A stretch of DNA of 64,000 nucleotides, from NCBI GenBank assembly GCA_015063795.1, contig SVTL01000001.1, positions 1 through 64,000 on the forward strand. Reading direction: 5' to 3'. Origin of the DNA: Oscillospiraceae bacterium. Lineage in GTDB: Bacteria > Bacillota > Clostridia > Oscillospirales > CAG-272. The translations under genes were made by a program, and so were the position numbers. Below, piece after piece: positions 49,809 to 57,612 of this stretch (positions are counted from its first letter, which is position 1; each line of letters opens with the position of its first letter). The notes under the pieces are model-generated. The model had not been told where the DNA came from, made no database searches, and was given only the letters and a program-made list of their open reading frames with translations.

Positions 49809-51095
49809 ATGAAATTTACCTGTGCGGGCGATTTTCTCGCCCAGAGACGCTTTCCCGGTGAATACGAGGGCTTTGCTCCCCTCCGTGACTACATCATGAA
49901 GGGTGATTTTCGCTTTGTCAATCTGGAGACCACGCTCAATGAGCCCGGCGAATGCTACGGCTCCCAGTTCTGCGGCGGATCCTATCTGCGCGCCGTTCCC
50001 GAGACGGTGCTGGATGTGAAGAAATACGGCTTCAACATTCTTTCGGCGGCCAACAACCACACGCTGGACTATTCCTACGGCGGTCTTCTGGCCACCATCG
50101 ACGCGCTGAAAAAATACGATATGCCTCATGCGGGCATCGGCCGCAACCTGTCCGAGGCTGCCGCCCCCGCCTATCTGGATACGTTGAACGGACGCGCCGC
50201 TCTGATCTCGGTCACCGCCTCCTTCCATGAAACGGCCATGGCCGGCGAGCAGAACCGCCTCGTCAAGGGACGTCCCGGCGTCAACGGTCTGCGCAACGAC
50301 ACCTATTACACGGTTTCGAAAAAAGAGATGGAGATGATCCGTGAATTGGCGCGTGTCACCCAGATCAACGGCTACACCGACGTGGTCAGAGCCGAGGGCT
50401 ACCGTCCGCCCCTGCCGGAGGGTGCGTTTGACTTCGGCACCATCCGCTTCTTCGAGGGCGAGGAAACGCGCAAGGTGCAGAAGGCCAACAAGAAGGATAT
50501 GAAGCGCGTGGAAAAGGCGATCTTTGATGCCAAGCTGCAGGCTGACTGCATCATCGTTTCGCTCCATGCACACGATATGCTGGGCGCCAACAAGGAGCTT
50601 CCTGCCGAGTATGTGGAGGAGTTTGCCCGCGCCTGCATCGATTTCGGTGCTCATGCCGTCATCGGTCACGGTCCTCACCTGCTCCGTCCGCTGGAGATCT
50701 ATAAGGGCAAGCCCATCTTCTATTCGCTGGGCAACTTCCTTTTGAACAACGAGAACATTCCCTATGCGCCTGAAGAGATGTACGACAAAGAGGGGCTTGA
50801 AGGAACGGCCACCATGCACGAGCTGTTTGAAAAGCGCAGCGGCGGCTTCAAGCGCGGTCTGTATACGGCGGTCAAGAACTATGAGACCATCGTCCCCTAT
50901 TTCGAGATCGAGGAGGGTGAGCTGACGAAGCTGGAATTCATGCCCGTTGAGTTGGGCTTTGGTCTGCCCCGCTCCCGTTACGGCATGCCGCGGTATGACA
51001 AAAATCCAGCCTTCATCGAACGCTTTGCCGACCTGTGCGCGCTTTACGGCACCAAGTTTGACGAAAAGGACGGTCTTTACCGCGTCAAGCTCTGA
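49809..51095 (+). CDS. CapA-family metallophosphatase-like protein
   Basis: This 428-residue protein fits the PGA_cap/CapA group: FTCAGDFLAQRR at the start, FVNLETTLNEPGE near residue 40, LSAANNHTLDYSYGGL near 78, SLHAHDM near 255 and GHGPHLLRPLEIYKGKPIFYSLGNFL near 285. These residues form the metal site. Some members help make poly-gamma-glutamate capsule, but this one has no signal peptide or membrane anchor and no pgsBC genes nearby, so another phosphoester role is likely. GGAGG lies 9 bases before the ATG. Confidence 0.9.
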   Translation: MKFTCAGDFLAQRRFPGEYEGFAPLRDYIMKGDFRFVNLETTLNEPGECYGSQFCGGSYLRAVPETVLDVKKYGFNILSAANNHTLDYSYGGLLATIDALKKYDMPHAGIGRNLSEAAAPAYLDTLNGRAALISVTASFHETAMAGEQNRLVKGRPGVNGLRNDTYYTVSKKEMEMIRELARVTQINGYTDVVRAEGYRPPLPEGAFDFGTIRFFEGEETRKVQKANKKDMKRVEKAIFDAKLQADCIIVSLHAHDMLGANKELPAEYVEEFARACIDFGAHAVIGHGPHLLRPLEIYKGKPIFYSLGNFLLNNENIPYAPEEMYDKEGLEGTATMHELFEKRSGGFKRGLYTAVKNYETIVPYFEIEEGELTKLEFMPVELGFGLPRSRYGMPRYDKNPAFIERFADLCALYGTKFDEKDGLYRVKL

Positions 51096-51161
51096 TCGTG
51101 ACAGCTTGATGCCATCCCTTTGACATCCCGCGTGACCTGAAGCCAACATTGAAACGATAAG

Positions 51162-52238
51162 GTGGTTGCAAAAGAATTGAATTCTCGAGGGTATCGGCCG
51201 AATGGCCGCCCGCCGCAAAAGCGGCATACCGTTTATACATACAGCCGCAGGCGCGACAAGGACAAGCTGTGGCTGGTCCTGATCCTGCTGGGGCTGCTGC
51301 TGGCAACGGTCTTTCTCTTCGGTATTTTGTACCGCGATCTGACGAAAGAGCCCGAGGTCACACCGGTCAGCAGTGCAGGGTATTGCTTCCGAACAACGGC
51401 CGCGCCGGACGAATCGTCAGCGATCCCGTCCATTGACCGTGCCTCGGCCATCGGCATCTGGACCGATGAATTGAACAGCACCAATGCCATCCTCATCAAC
51501 AACACCACCTCCGAGATCCTCTATGTGAAGGATGCGTATGAGATCATCTATCCGGCGTCGGTGACCAAGATCATGACCGCTCTTGTGGCCATCGAGCAGA
51601 TCGGCGATATGAGCAGGGAGATCACCCTGTCGGATACCATGTTCAAGTACATCGAGGAGCAGAATGCCTCGGTGGCGGGCTTTTATCCCAACGAAACAGT
51701 GACCGCGCTGGATATGCTGTACGGTCTGCTGCTTCCCTCGGGAGCGGATGCCGCCATCGGTCTGGCCATGGAGATCGCGGGGGATGAGGCAAGCTTTGCC
51801 GTTCTGATGAACCAAAAGGCGGAGGAGATCGGCATGAAGAACACCCATTTCGTCAACGCAACGGGGCTTCATGACGACGACCATTACTCCACCGTCTACG
51901 ATCTGGCGCTGATGCTCCGCCATGCGCTGAAAGACCCGCTGTTCCGCCGGATCAGCTCCACGGAGAGCTATACCACCTCCTCCACCAAGGCGCACCCGGG
52001 AGGGCTGGTGTTGAAGAACACGCTCTTTCAGAACCTGAAGGCCAGCGGACGCAACAACAATTATATCACCGGCGGCAAGACCGGTTATACGCTGGAGGCC
52101 AATCAGTGCCTGGCCAGCTATGCCGAGAAGGAGAGCAACACGTATCTGCTTGTCACCGTAGGGGCAGGCGAAGGACAGAAGAAAAAACAGCTGCACGTGG
52201 TCGATGCGCTCAATGTGTACGATCAGTACGCAAAATAA
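51162..52238 (+). CDS. D-alanyl-D-alanine carboxypeptidase (peptidase S11)
   Basis: This 358-residue protein has a basic N-terminal tail, one membrane anchor (about residues 38-58), and an extracellular penicillin-binding domain. The domain shows SVTKIM (SxxK) near 128, PSGADAA (SxN-like) near 190 and GGKTGYT (KTG) near 305. It trims the terminal D-alanine from peptidoglycan stems. The usual C-terminal beta domain of DacA-type enzymes is missing. I give GTG at 51162; its ribosome site is weak, and a TTG at 51177 is an alternative. The anchor is N-terminal rather than the usual C-terminal amphipathic helix. Confidence 0.92.
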   Translation: MVAKELNSRGYRPNGRPPQKRHTVYTYSRRRDKDKLWLVLILLGLLLATVFLFGILYRDLTKEPEVTPVSSAGYCFRTTAAPDESSAIPSIDRASAIGIWTDELNSTNAILINNTTSEILYVKDAYEIIYPASVTKIMTALVAIEQIGDMSREITLSDTMFKYIEEQNASVAGFYPNETVTALDMLYGLLLPSGADAAIGLAMEIAGDEASFAVLMNQKAEEIGMKNTHFVNATGLHDDDHYSTVYDLALMLRHALKDPLFRRISSTESYTTSSTKAHPGGLVLKNTLFQNLKASGRNNNYITGGKTGYTLEANQCLASYAEKESNTYLLVTVGAGEGQKKKQLHVVDALNVYDQYAK

Positions 52239-52249
52239 AAAAACAACGA

Positions 52250-52290
52250 AAAGGACAGAGAAGGATTGACGTTCTCTGTCCTCTTTTTTT
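52250..52290 (+). terminator. Terminator of the carboxypeptidase gene
   Basis: AGGACAGAGA and TCTCTGTCCT form a perfect 10-bp stem followed by CTTTTTTT. Confidence 0.93.
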
Positions 52291-52329
52291 GAGGTATTGG
52301 AGTTGAATTCGCTTTGAAAAAACGGTCTA

Positions 52330-55300
52330 TCACTCGGTTCTCAGCGCGACCACGGGATCCTTCTTCGCGGCACTTCGAGAGGGAATGATGCCCGAGAAAA
52401 GAGTCAGTGCAACGCTGATGGCCACCAGAATCGCCGCCACTTCAAAAGGCAGAACGGCATTGAGGTTGGGAAGGCCGGTCAGATGGTGGATGATGGCGTT
52501 GATGGGGAAGCAGAGCAGATAGGTGATGATGACACCCAGCAGTCCCGAGGTGAAGCCGATGATCACCGTCTCGGCGTTGAACATGCCCGACACGTCCTTT
52601 TTTGAGGCGCCGATGGCGCGGAGGATGCCGATCTCCTTGGTCCGCTCCTGAACCGAGATGAGGGTGATGACACCGATCATGATGGAGGAGACCACCAGAG
52701 AGATGGCCACAAAGGAGATGAGCACGTAGGTGATGGCGTTGATCACCGAGGTGATGGAGGACATCATCAATCCCACGTAGTCGGTGTAGGAGATGCGGGA
52801 GATCTCGTCAACGCCGTCGTTGTAGGCGGAGATGGCCTCTTCGATCACATCCTTGCCTGCGAAGGAGGAAGCATAGAGATTGATCGCCGTGGGATCGTCA
52901 AGGTCTAAATGACCGAGACGGAGCAGGTTTTCTTCATAAGTGGAATCGGAGAAGGTAAGGATCTCATCGTGATAGAGCGCGAACTGCTCGGGGGTATAGG
53001 TGCTTATGGCCATGGTCAGTGCGGCGGCAAGCTGTTCGTCGCTCATAGCGCTCATCTGCGCTTCCACCTGAGCGGCAAACTGCCTTTTCACCTGCTCGGT
53101 GACCATGTCGGTGAAGATGTCGGTCAGATCCTCATCGCTCATCGATTCGATATACGAGCGGATCTCGCTTTCGTTCATGCCGGTCTGCTCGGTCATGATC
53201 TGAAGCAGCGTCTGCTCCATGCTCTCGCGGGTCATCTGCGACATGGCCTGAGACACCGCGCCGTCCAACTGCTCTTTCGTGGGGATGGACATGATGCGGA
53301 TATAGGTGTCGGCCTTGCCCTTGTTGTCCAGCTTTTCAACGAAGGCGCGGAATTCGCTCTCCTTTTCGGCATCGGTCATCTCACCTGCGGATTCCTTGAA
53401 GGGCAGGCCGGTGAAGATGTCGGTGTCGGGATCGGCCAGCTGGGCTTTGACTGCGGCTGAGCTTTCCGCCTTTTCAATGATCTGCTTTGTCAGCAGATGG
53501 GTGTAGCCGATCGAGCCGGTGAGCATGGAAGAGACAGCGTCCTCGCTGGGACGGAGAATGCCCGTCACCTTCAGCGGAATGCCGTTGGCGTACAGGTATT
53601 TGAGTCCGGTCTCACTGTCGCGCAGGTCGGTGTAAAGACCGGAGGTCTCGTCAAGGGTATAGCAGTCGGCGCTTAAGATCACGCGGAATTCCATGCCGCA
53701 GATCTCTTCGTAGCTCCAGCTTTTGGATTCATATGCCACATCCTTGCGGTCGGTTGCGGCGCGCATCACCGCATCGATCTCTTCCTTCGATTTGAGACCG
53801 AGCGCGTAAAGCGTCATGTCGTCCAGCTCGTTGTTTGAATCGAGCACAAGAACGATTTCGTCATGGCTGTTGGGCCAGGTGCCGTAGACCAGATCATACT
53901 GCTTTTTCAGAAGCGGATTGATCGGATCGCCGTCCAGACCGGGCAGGATCTCCTGCCAGAGCTGCATGCCGCCTCCGCCCATCATGGCGGTCATCCCGCC
54001 GCTTGCTTGCATACCGTTGTTCTGCATGGAGGCGGCCATCTGCATGCCCATGTGCTCGGCGATCAGCTCTCCGAGAAGCTCACGGGTGTCGGAGGCGATG
54101 ATCGTGCCGTCCACATTCTCGGTGTAAACCAAAAGATCGGTGCTGTATTGATACTGCACGCCGTTGACGGCCTCGCGCAGAGCGGTGTCCCCGCCCTCCT
54201 CGGACAGTTTCTTTTCCAGATAGGCCTTGAAGGACTTCAGATCGTTTTCGTCGGCCTCCAGATCGTTGAGCGAGTTGATCAGGTCATAGACCACCGACTT
54301 CTGGTAGACCGCATCCTTCTCGTGCTGTTCGGTGTTCTGCGCTGCGCCGATGAAGGTCTGCAGCAGCGTACCCAGATCCATGTGGGAGCTTTCCAGCGAG
54401 AGCGGGTAGGAGGCCAGCGTGTCTTCCTGAACGGTGTCGATGTAGGAGGTCATGCCGTGGGAGACGGCGAAGATGAGGGCGATGCCGATGATGCCGATGC
54501 TGCCGGCAAAGGCGGTGAGCAGGGTACGCCCTTTTTTGGTGAAGAGATTTTTCAAAGACAGTCCGAAGGAGGTGGCAAAGGACATGGAGGGCTTTTTGCT
54601 CTTTTTGGCCAGCTCTCGCTTTTCCTGCTCGCGGATCCGTTCGCTGTCGATCTCCTGCTCGGTCAGCGGCATCGAGTCGCCGGTGATCCGCCCGTCGATC
54701 ATACGGATGATACGGGTGGAATAGGTCTCGGCTAAGTTGGGGTTGTGGGTGACCATCACCACCAGACGCTTGGCGGAGATCACCTTCAGAATGTCCATAA
54801 CCTGAATGCTGGTTTCGGTGTCGAGCGCACCGGTGGGCTCGTCGGCGAGGATGATGTCGGGGTTGTTGACCAGCGCGCGGGCGATGGCCACTCGCTGCAT
54901 CTGACCGCCCGACATTTCGGCAGGACGCTTGTTCAGCTGGGAGGAGAGTCCAACCTCCTCCAGAGCGGCCTTGGCACGCTTGCGGCGCTCGGCTTTGGAA
55001 ACGCCCGACAGCGTCAGCGCCAGCTCTACGTTTTGCAGAACGGTCTGGTGGGGGATCAGGTTATAGCTTTGGAAGACAAAACCCACCGAATGGTTGCGAT
55101 AGGTGTCCCAATCCCGATCCCTGAAGTCCTTGGTGGAGCGGCCGTTGATGATCAGATCGCCGCTGGTGTATTGGTCAAGTCCGCCGATGATGTTGAGCAT
55201 GGTTGTCTTGCCGCAGCCGGAGGGACCGAGGATGGAGACAAATTCGCTTTCGCGGAACCGCAGATCGATTCCCTTCAGCGCCTCCACGGCACCGTCGCCG

Positions 55301-55338
55301 GCGGGGTAGGATTTGCAGATGTGTTTCAGTTCAAGCAT
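52330..55338 (-). CDS. MacB-like ABC protein with a very large extracytoplasmic domain
   Basis: This 1002-residue single chain begins with an ATPase domain (about 1-225: GPSGCGKTTMLNIIGGLDQ, MSGGQMQRVAIARALVNNPDIILADEPTGALD, VMVTHN). It then has a first membrane helix near 285 and a roughly 470-residue extracytoplasmic region (about 310-780), followed by three FtsX-type helices in the last 170 residues (VSSIMIGVITLISVQERTKEIGILRAIGASKKDV). The extracytoplasmic region is helical and acidic, with a Met-rich stretch. MacB/FtsX-type proteins transmit ATP hydrolysis to periplasmic or wall partners rather than moving substrates through the membrane. Start 55338 is the first ATG of the ATPase domain. 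No partner gene is adjacent. Confidence 0.9.
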   Translation of the reverse strand: MLELKHICKSYPAGDGAVEALKGIDLRFRESEFVSILGPSGCGKTTMLNIIGGLDQYTSGDLIINGRSTKDFRDRDWDTYRNHSVGFVFQSYNLIPHQTVLQNVELALTLSGVSKAERRKRAKAALEEVGLSSQLNKRPAEMSGGQMQRVAIARALVNNPDIILADEPTGALDTETSIQVMDILKVISAKRLVVMVTHNPNLAETYSTRIIRMIDGRITGDSMPLTEQEIDSERIREQEKRELAKKSKKPSMSFATSFGLSLKNLFTKKGRTLLTAFAGSIGIIGIALIFAVSHGMTSYIDTVQEDTLASYPLSLESSHMDLGTLLQTFIGAAQNTEQHEKDAVYQKSVVYDLINSLNDLEADENDLKSFKAYLEKKLSEEGGDTALREAVNGVQYQYSTDLLVYTENVDGTIIASDTRELLGELIAEHMGMQMAASMQNNGMQASGGMTAMMGGGGMQLWQEILPGLDGDPINPLLKKQYDLVYGTWPNSHDEIVLVLDSNNELDDMTLYALGLKSKEEIDAVMRAATDRKDVAYESKSWSYEEICGMEFRVILSADCYTLDETSGLYTDLRDSETGLKYLYANGIPLKVTGILRPSEDAVSSMLTGSIGYTHLLTKQIIEKAESSAAVKAQLADPDTDIFTGLPFKESAGEMTDAEKESEFRAFVEKLDNKGKADTYIRIMSIPTKEQLDGAVSQAMSQMTRESMEQTLLQIMTEQTGMNESEIRSYIESMSDEDLTDIFTDMVTEQVKRQFAAQVEAQMSAMSDEQLAAALTMAISTYTPEQFALYHDEILTFSDSTYEENLLRLGHLDLDDPTAINLYASSFAGKDVIEEAISAYNDGVDEISRISYTDYVGLMMSSITSVINAITYVLISFVAISLVVSSIMIGVITLISVQERTKEIGILRAIGASKKDVSGMFNAETVIIGFTSGLLGVIITYLLCFPINAIIHHLTGLPNLNAVLPFEVAAILVAISVALTLFSGIIPSRSAAKKDPVVALRTE

Positions 55339-55451
55339 AGGTGGTGATGATCCTTTCCCTTTGAGTGCAAGAGCCATTGGCGCTTGAAAAAAGAATTCGC
55401 CAATGTCTGAGATGTTCTTCCGCGGATGGAAGAAAACGGATGAATATACAA

Positions 55452-55478
55452 AGTATAGCACAGTTTCATCCTTGAAAC
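55452..55478 (-). promoter_or_regulatory. Promoter of the MacB-like gene with an inverted repeat
   Basis: On the minus strand a -10 TATACT lies at 55452-55457; the -35 is weak. Its place is largely taken by the inverted repeat GTTTCA-TCCT-TGAAAC at 55463-55478, which could be an operator or activator site. Confidence 0.6.
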
Positions 55479-55542
55479 ATTAACATTTTTCTACCGAATG
55501 CAAAATTTATATCCTTGATTTCATAAAACTTTACGCATGAGA

Positions 55543-55586
55543 GAAAAAAGAGGGGGACCGCTTCTTTTGAAAAAAACGGTCCCTCG
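55543..55586 (-). terminator. Terminator of glgB
   Basis: On the minus strand GAGGGACCG and CGGTCCCCCTC pair across an AT-rich loop and are followed by TTTTTTCTC. Confidence 0.87.
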
Positions 55587-55595
55587 TTTTCATTT

Positions 55596-57431
55596 TTAAA
55601 TGTCGATGGCGTCGTCATAGGGGGAGAGGAAGAGCGCGGAGCAGGGAGGAAGATCGAGTGAGAGCGAAGCGCCCTGCTTGGAAACAATGTCCTCGCCGTC
55701 GATGTCCTCGCCGTAGCGGACGCCGTAAGAGGAGGTGAAAAGAACGCGGAATCGGTCATCGCTGACGGGGAAGGAGAAGCCCTGCTGTGTCTGCCCCGAG
55801 AAGTTGAACACGCAGAGAACCTTTTCGCCCTTGCGCGAGATGCGTTCAAAGGCGATGGCGTTACGCTCCCAATCGTCCACGCTCAGCCAGTGGAAGCCCT
55901 CCCAATCGGTGTCGTTTTCCCACAGCGGAGGGTGGGAGAGGTAGAAGCGGTTGAGCGAGGAGACGTATCGCAGAAGCGAGGCGTGACCGTCCTCATTTGC
56001 AAGAAAAAGATCCACACTGCTCTTGCAGTCCCACTCCCGCTTCTGCCCGAATTCGCTGCCCATAAACAGCAGCTTTTTGCCGGGATGGGCGTACATGAAA
56101 GCGAAAAAGGCGCGGAGCGTGGCAAATTTGCTTTCCTCGTTTCCGCTCATCTTGTTCCACAAAGAGCCCTTGCCGTGGGTGACCTCGTCGTGGGAGACGG
56201 GGAGAATGAACTTCTCGGAGAAGGAATAGAGCATGGAAAAGGTCAGCTTGTCATGAATGGCGCCGCGGTAGAGCGGATCGTGGGAGAGGTAGAGGAAAAT
56301 GTCGTTGGCCCAGCCCATGTTCCACTTGAAGTCAAAGCCCAGACCGCCCTCGGAAGCGGGAGCGGTGACGCCGGGAAAGGCGGTGGATTCCTCGGCAACG
56401 GTGAGAAAGGAGGGGAAAAGCTCGTGCAGGGTGGTGTTGAGCTGTCTTAAAAAGGCAATGGCGTCCAGGTTTTCGTTGCCGCCGAAGGCATTGCGCGATG
56501 AGGGAAGCCCTGCACGGTCGTAGTCCAGATAGAGCATGGAGGTGACCGCATCCACGCGCAGGCCGTCGACGTGGTATTTTTCCGCCCAGAAGACGGCGCT
56601 GGACAGCAGAAAGCTGCGGACCTCGGTGCGCCCCCAATCAAAATAGTGCGTGCCCCAGCGCGGGTTTTCGTTTTTCAGCGGATCGCCCGATTCAAACAGA
56701 GGCGTGCCGTCAAAGCGTGCCAGACCGTGTGCATCCTTGGGAAAATGGGCGGGGACCCAGTCGAGCAGGACGCCGATGCCCGCTGTGTGCAGGCGGTCGA
56801 TCAGCTCCATCAGCTCGTGAGGCGCGCCGAAGCGGGAGGTGGGCGCAAAGTATGACAGCCCCTGATAGCCCCAGGAATCGTCCAAAGGATGCTCGCAGAG
56901 GGGGAGAAACTCCACATGCGTGAAGCCCGTTTCCTTTAAATAGGGGATCAGCTCATCGCCGATCTCGCGGTATGACAGCCCCTTTTTCCAGGAGCCGAGA
57001 TGGATCTCGTAGATCAGCATCGGCGCTTTCTTGGCCTGCTTTTTCCGATACTCCATCCATTCTTTATCATGCCACTCAAAGCCGCCGATGTCGCAGACGA
57101 CAGAGGCGTTTTTCTCTCTTGTTTCAGAGGCAAAGGCAAAGGGGTCGGCCTTGAGAGAGGACTGCCCATCCTTCAGAATGCGGTATTTGTATTTCATCCC
57201 CGACAGGCGGCCAGGCAGAGAGATCTCCCAGATATCGCCGTCGGTTTTTTTCATGGGCAGACTGTTTTCGCTCCAGAAGTTGAGGTCGCAAACAAGAAAT
57301 ATATCATCGGCGGACGGTGCCCAGACGCGGAAGACCGTGCGCTTTCCTTCAAAATGACTTCCGAGGTAGTGATGGGTGTAGTAGTTCGTCCCTTCGTGAA
57401 AAAGGTAGACGGACAGGTCGTTTTTTTTCAT
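55596..57431 (-). CDS. glgB: 1,4-alpha-glucan branching enzyme
   Basis: This 611-residue GH13 enzyme has an N-terminal CBM48 domain (about 20-120: FRVWAPSADDIFLV) and the catalytic barrel with DDSWGYQGLSYF near 190, GVLLDWVPAHFP near 240, DGLRVDAVTSML near 310 (nucleophile Asp), ESTAFPGV near 365 (acid/base Glu) and VSHDEVTHGK near 430. A C-terminal beta domain closes it. It makes the alpha-1,6 branches in glycogen. It stands alone, without glgC, glgA or glgP nearby. It is slightly shorter than many glgB proteins, which have an extra N-terminal module. Confidence 0.95.
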   Translation of the reverse strand: MKKNDLSVYLFHEGTNYYTHHYLGSHFEGKRTVFRVWAPSADDIFLVCDLNFWSENSLPMKKTDGDIWEISLPGRLSGMKYKYRILKDGQSSLKADPFAFASETREKNASVVCDIGGFEWHDKEWMEYRKKQAKKAPMLIYEIHLGSWKKGLSYREIGDELIPYLKETGFTHVEFLPLCEHPLDDSWGYQGLSYFAPTSRFGAPHELMELIDRLHTAGIGVLLDWVPAHFPKDAHGLARFDGTPLFESGDPLKNENPRWGTHYFDWGRTEVRSFLLSSAVFWAEKYHVDGLRVDAVTSMLYLDYDRAGLPSSRNAFGGNENLDAIAFLRQLNTTLHELFPSFLTVAEESTAFPGVTAPASEGGLGFDFKWNMGWANDIFLYLSHDPLYRGAIHDKLTFSMLYSFSEKFILPVSHDEVTHGKGSLWNKMSGNEESKFATLRAFFAFMYAHPGKKLLFMGSEFGQKREWDCKSSVDLFLANEDGHASLLRYVSSLNRFYLSHPPLWENDTDWEGFHWLSVDDWERNAIAFERISRKGEKVLCVFNFSGQTQQGFSFPVSDDRFRVLFTSSYGVRYGEDIDGEDIVSKQGASLSLDLPPCSALFLSPYDDAIDI

Positions 57432-57469
57432 GCTTTTATCAAGCCTCCTTGAAAATGGGTTGTATCCCT

Positions 57470-57498
57470 ATTGTACAAGGATGGAGCAATAAAATCAA
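57470..57498 (-). promoter_or_regulatory. Sigma-A promoter of glgB
   Basis: On the minus strand TTGATT (57493-57498) and TACAAT (57470-57475) have a 17-base spacer. The -35 touches the T-run of the upstream terminator. Confidence 0.82.
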
Positions 57499-57534
57499 GA
57501 AAAACGGGCGAAAGTTCACAAAACAATCGCCCGA
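57499..57534 (-). terminator. Terminator of the glycosidase-SLH gene
   Basis: On the minus strand CGGGCGA and TCGCCCG form a 7-bp stem with a 15-base loop and are followed by TTTTTC. It lies about 80 bases after the stop and immediately before the glgB -35. Confidence 0.87.
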
Positions 57535-57612
57535 CATTCTTCTTCTTTTTGTGCAAAATAACGATAAGATTCAAGGAGGAATCTGCTGCTTCGACGCCAC
57601 TCGACGCTTTTT

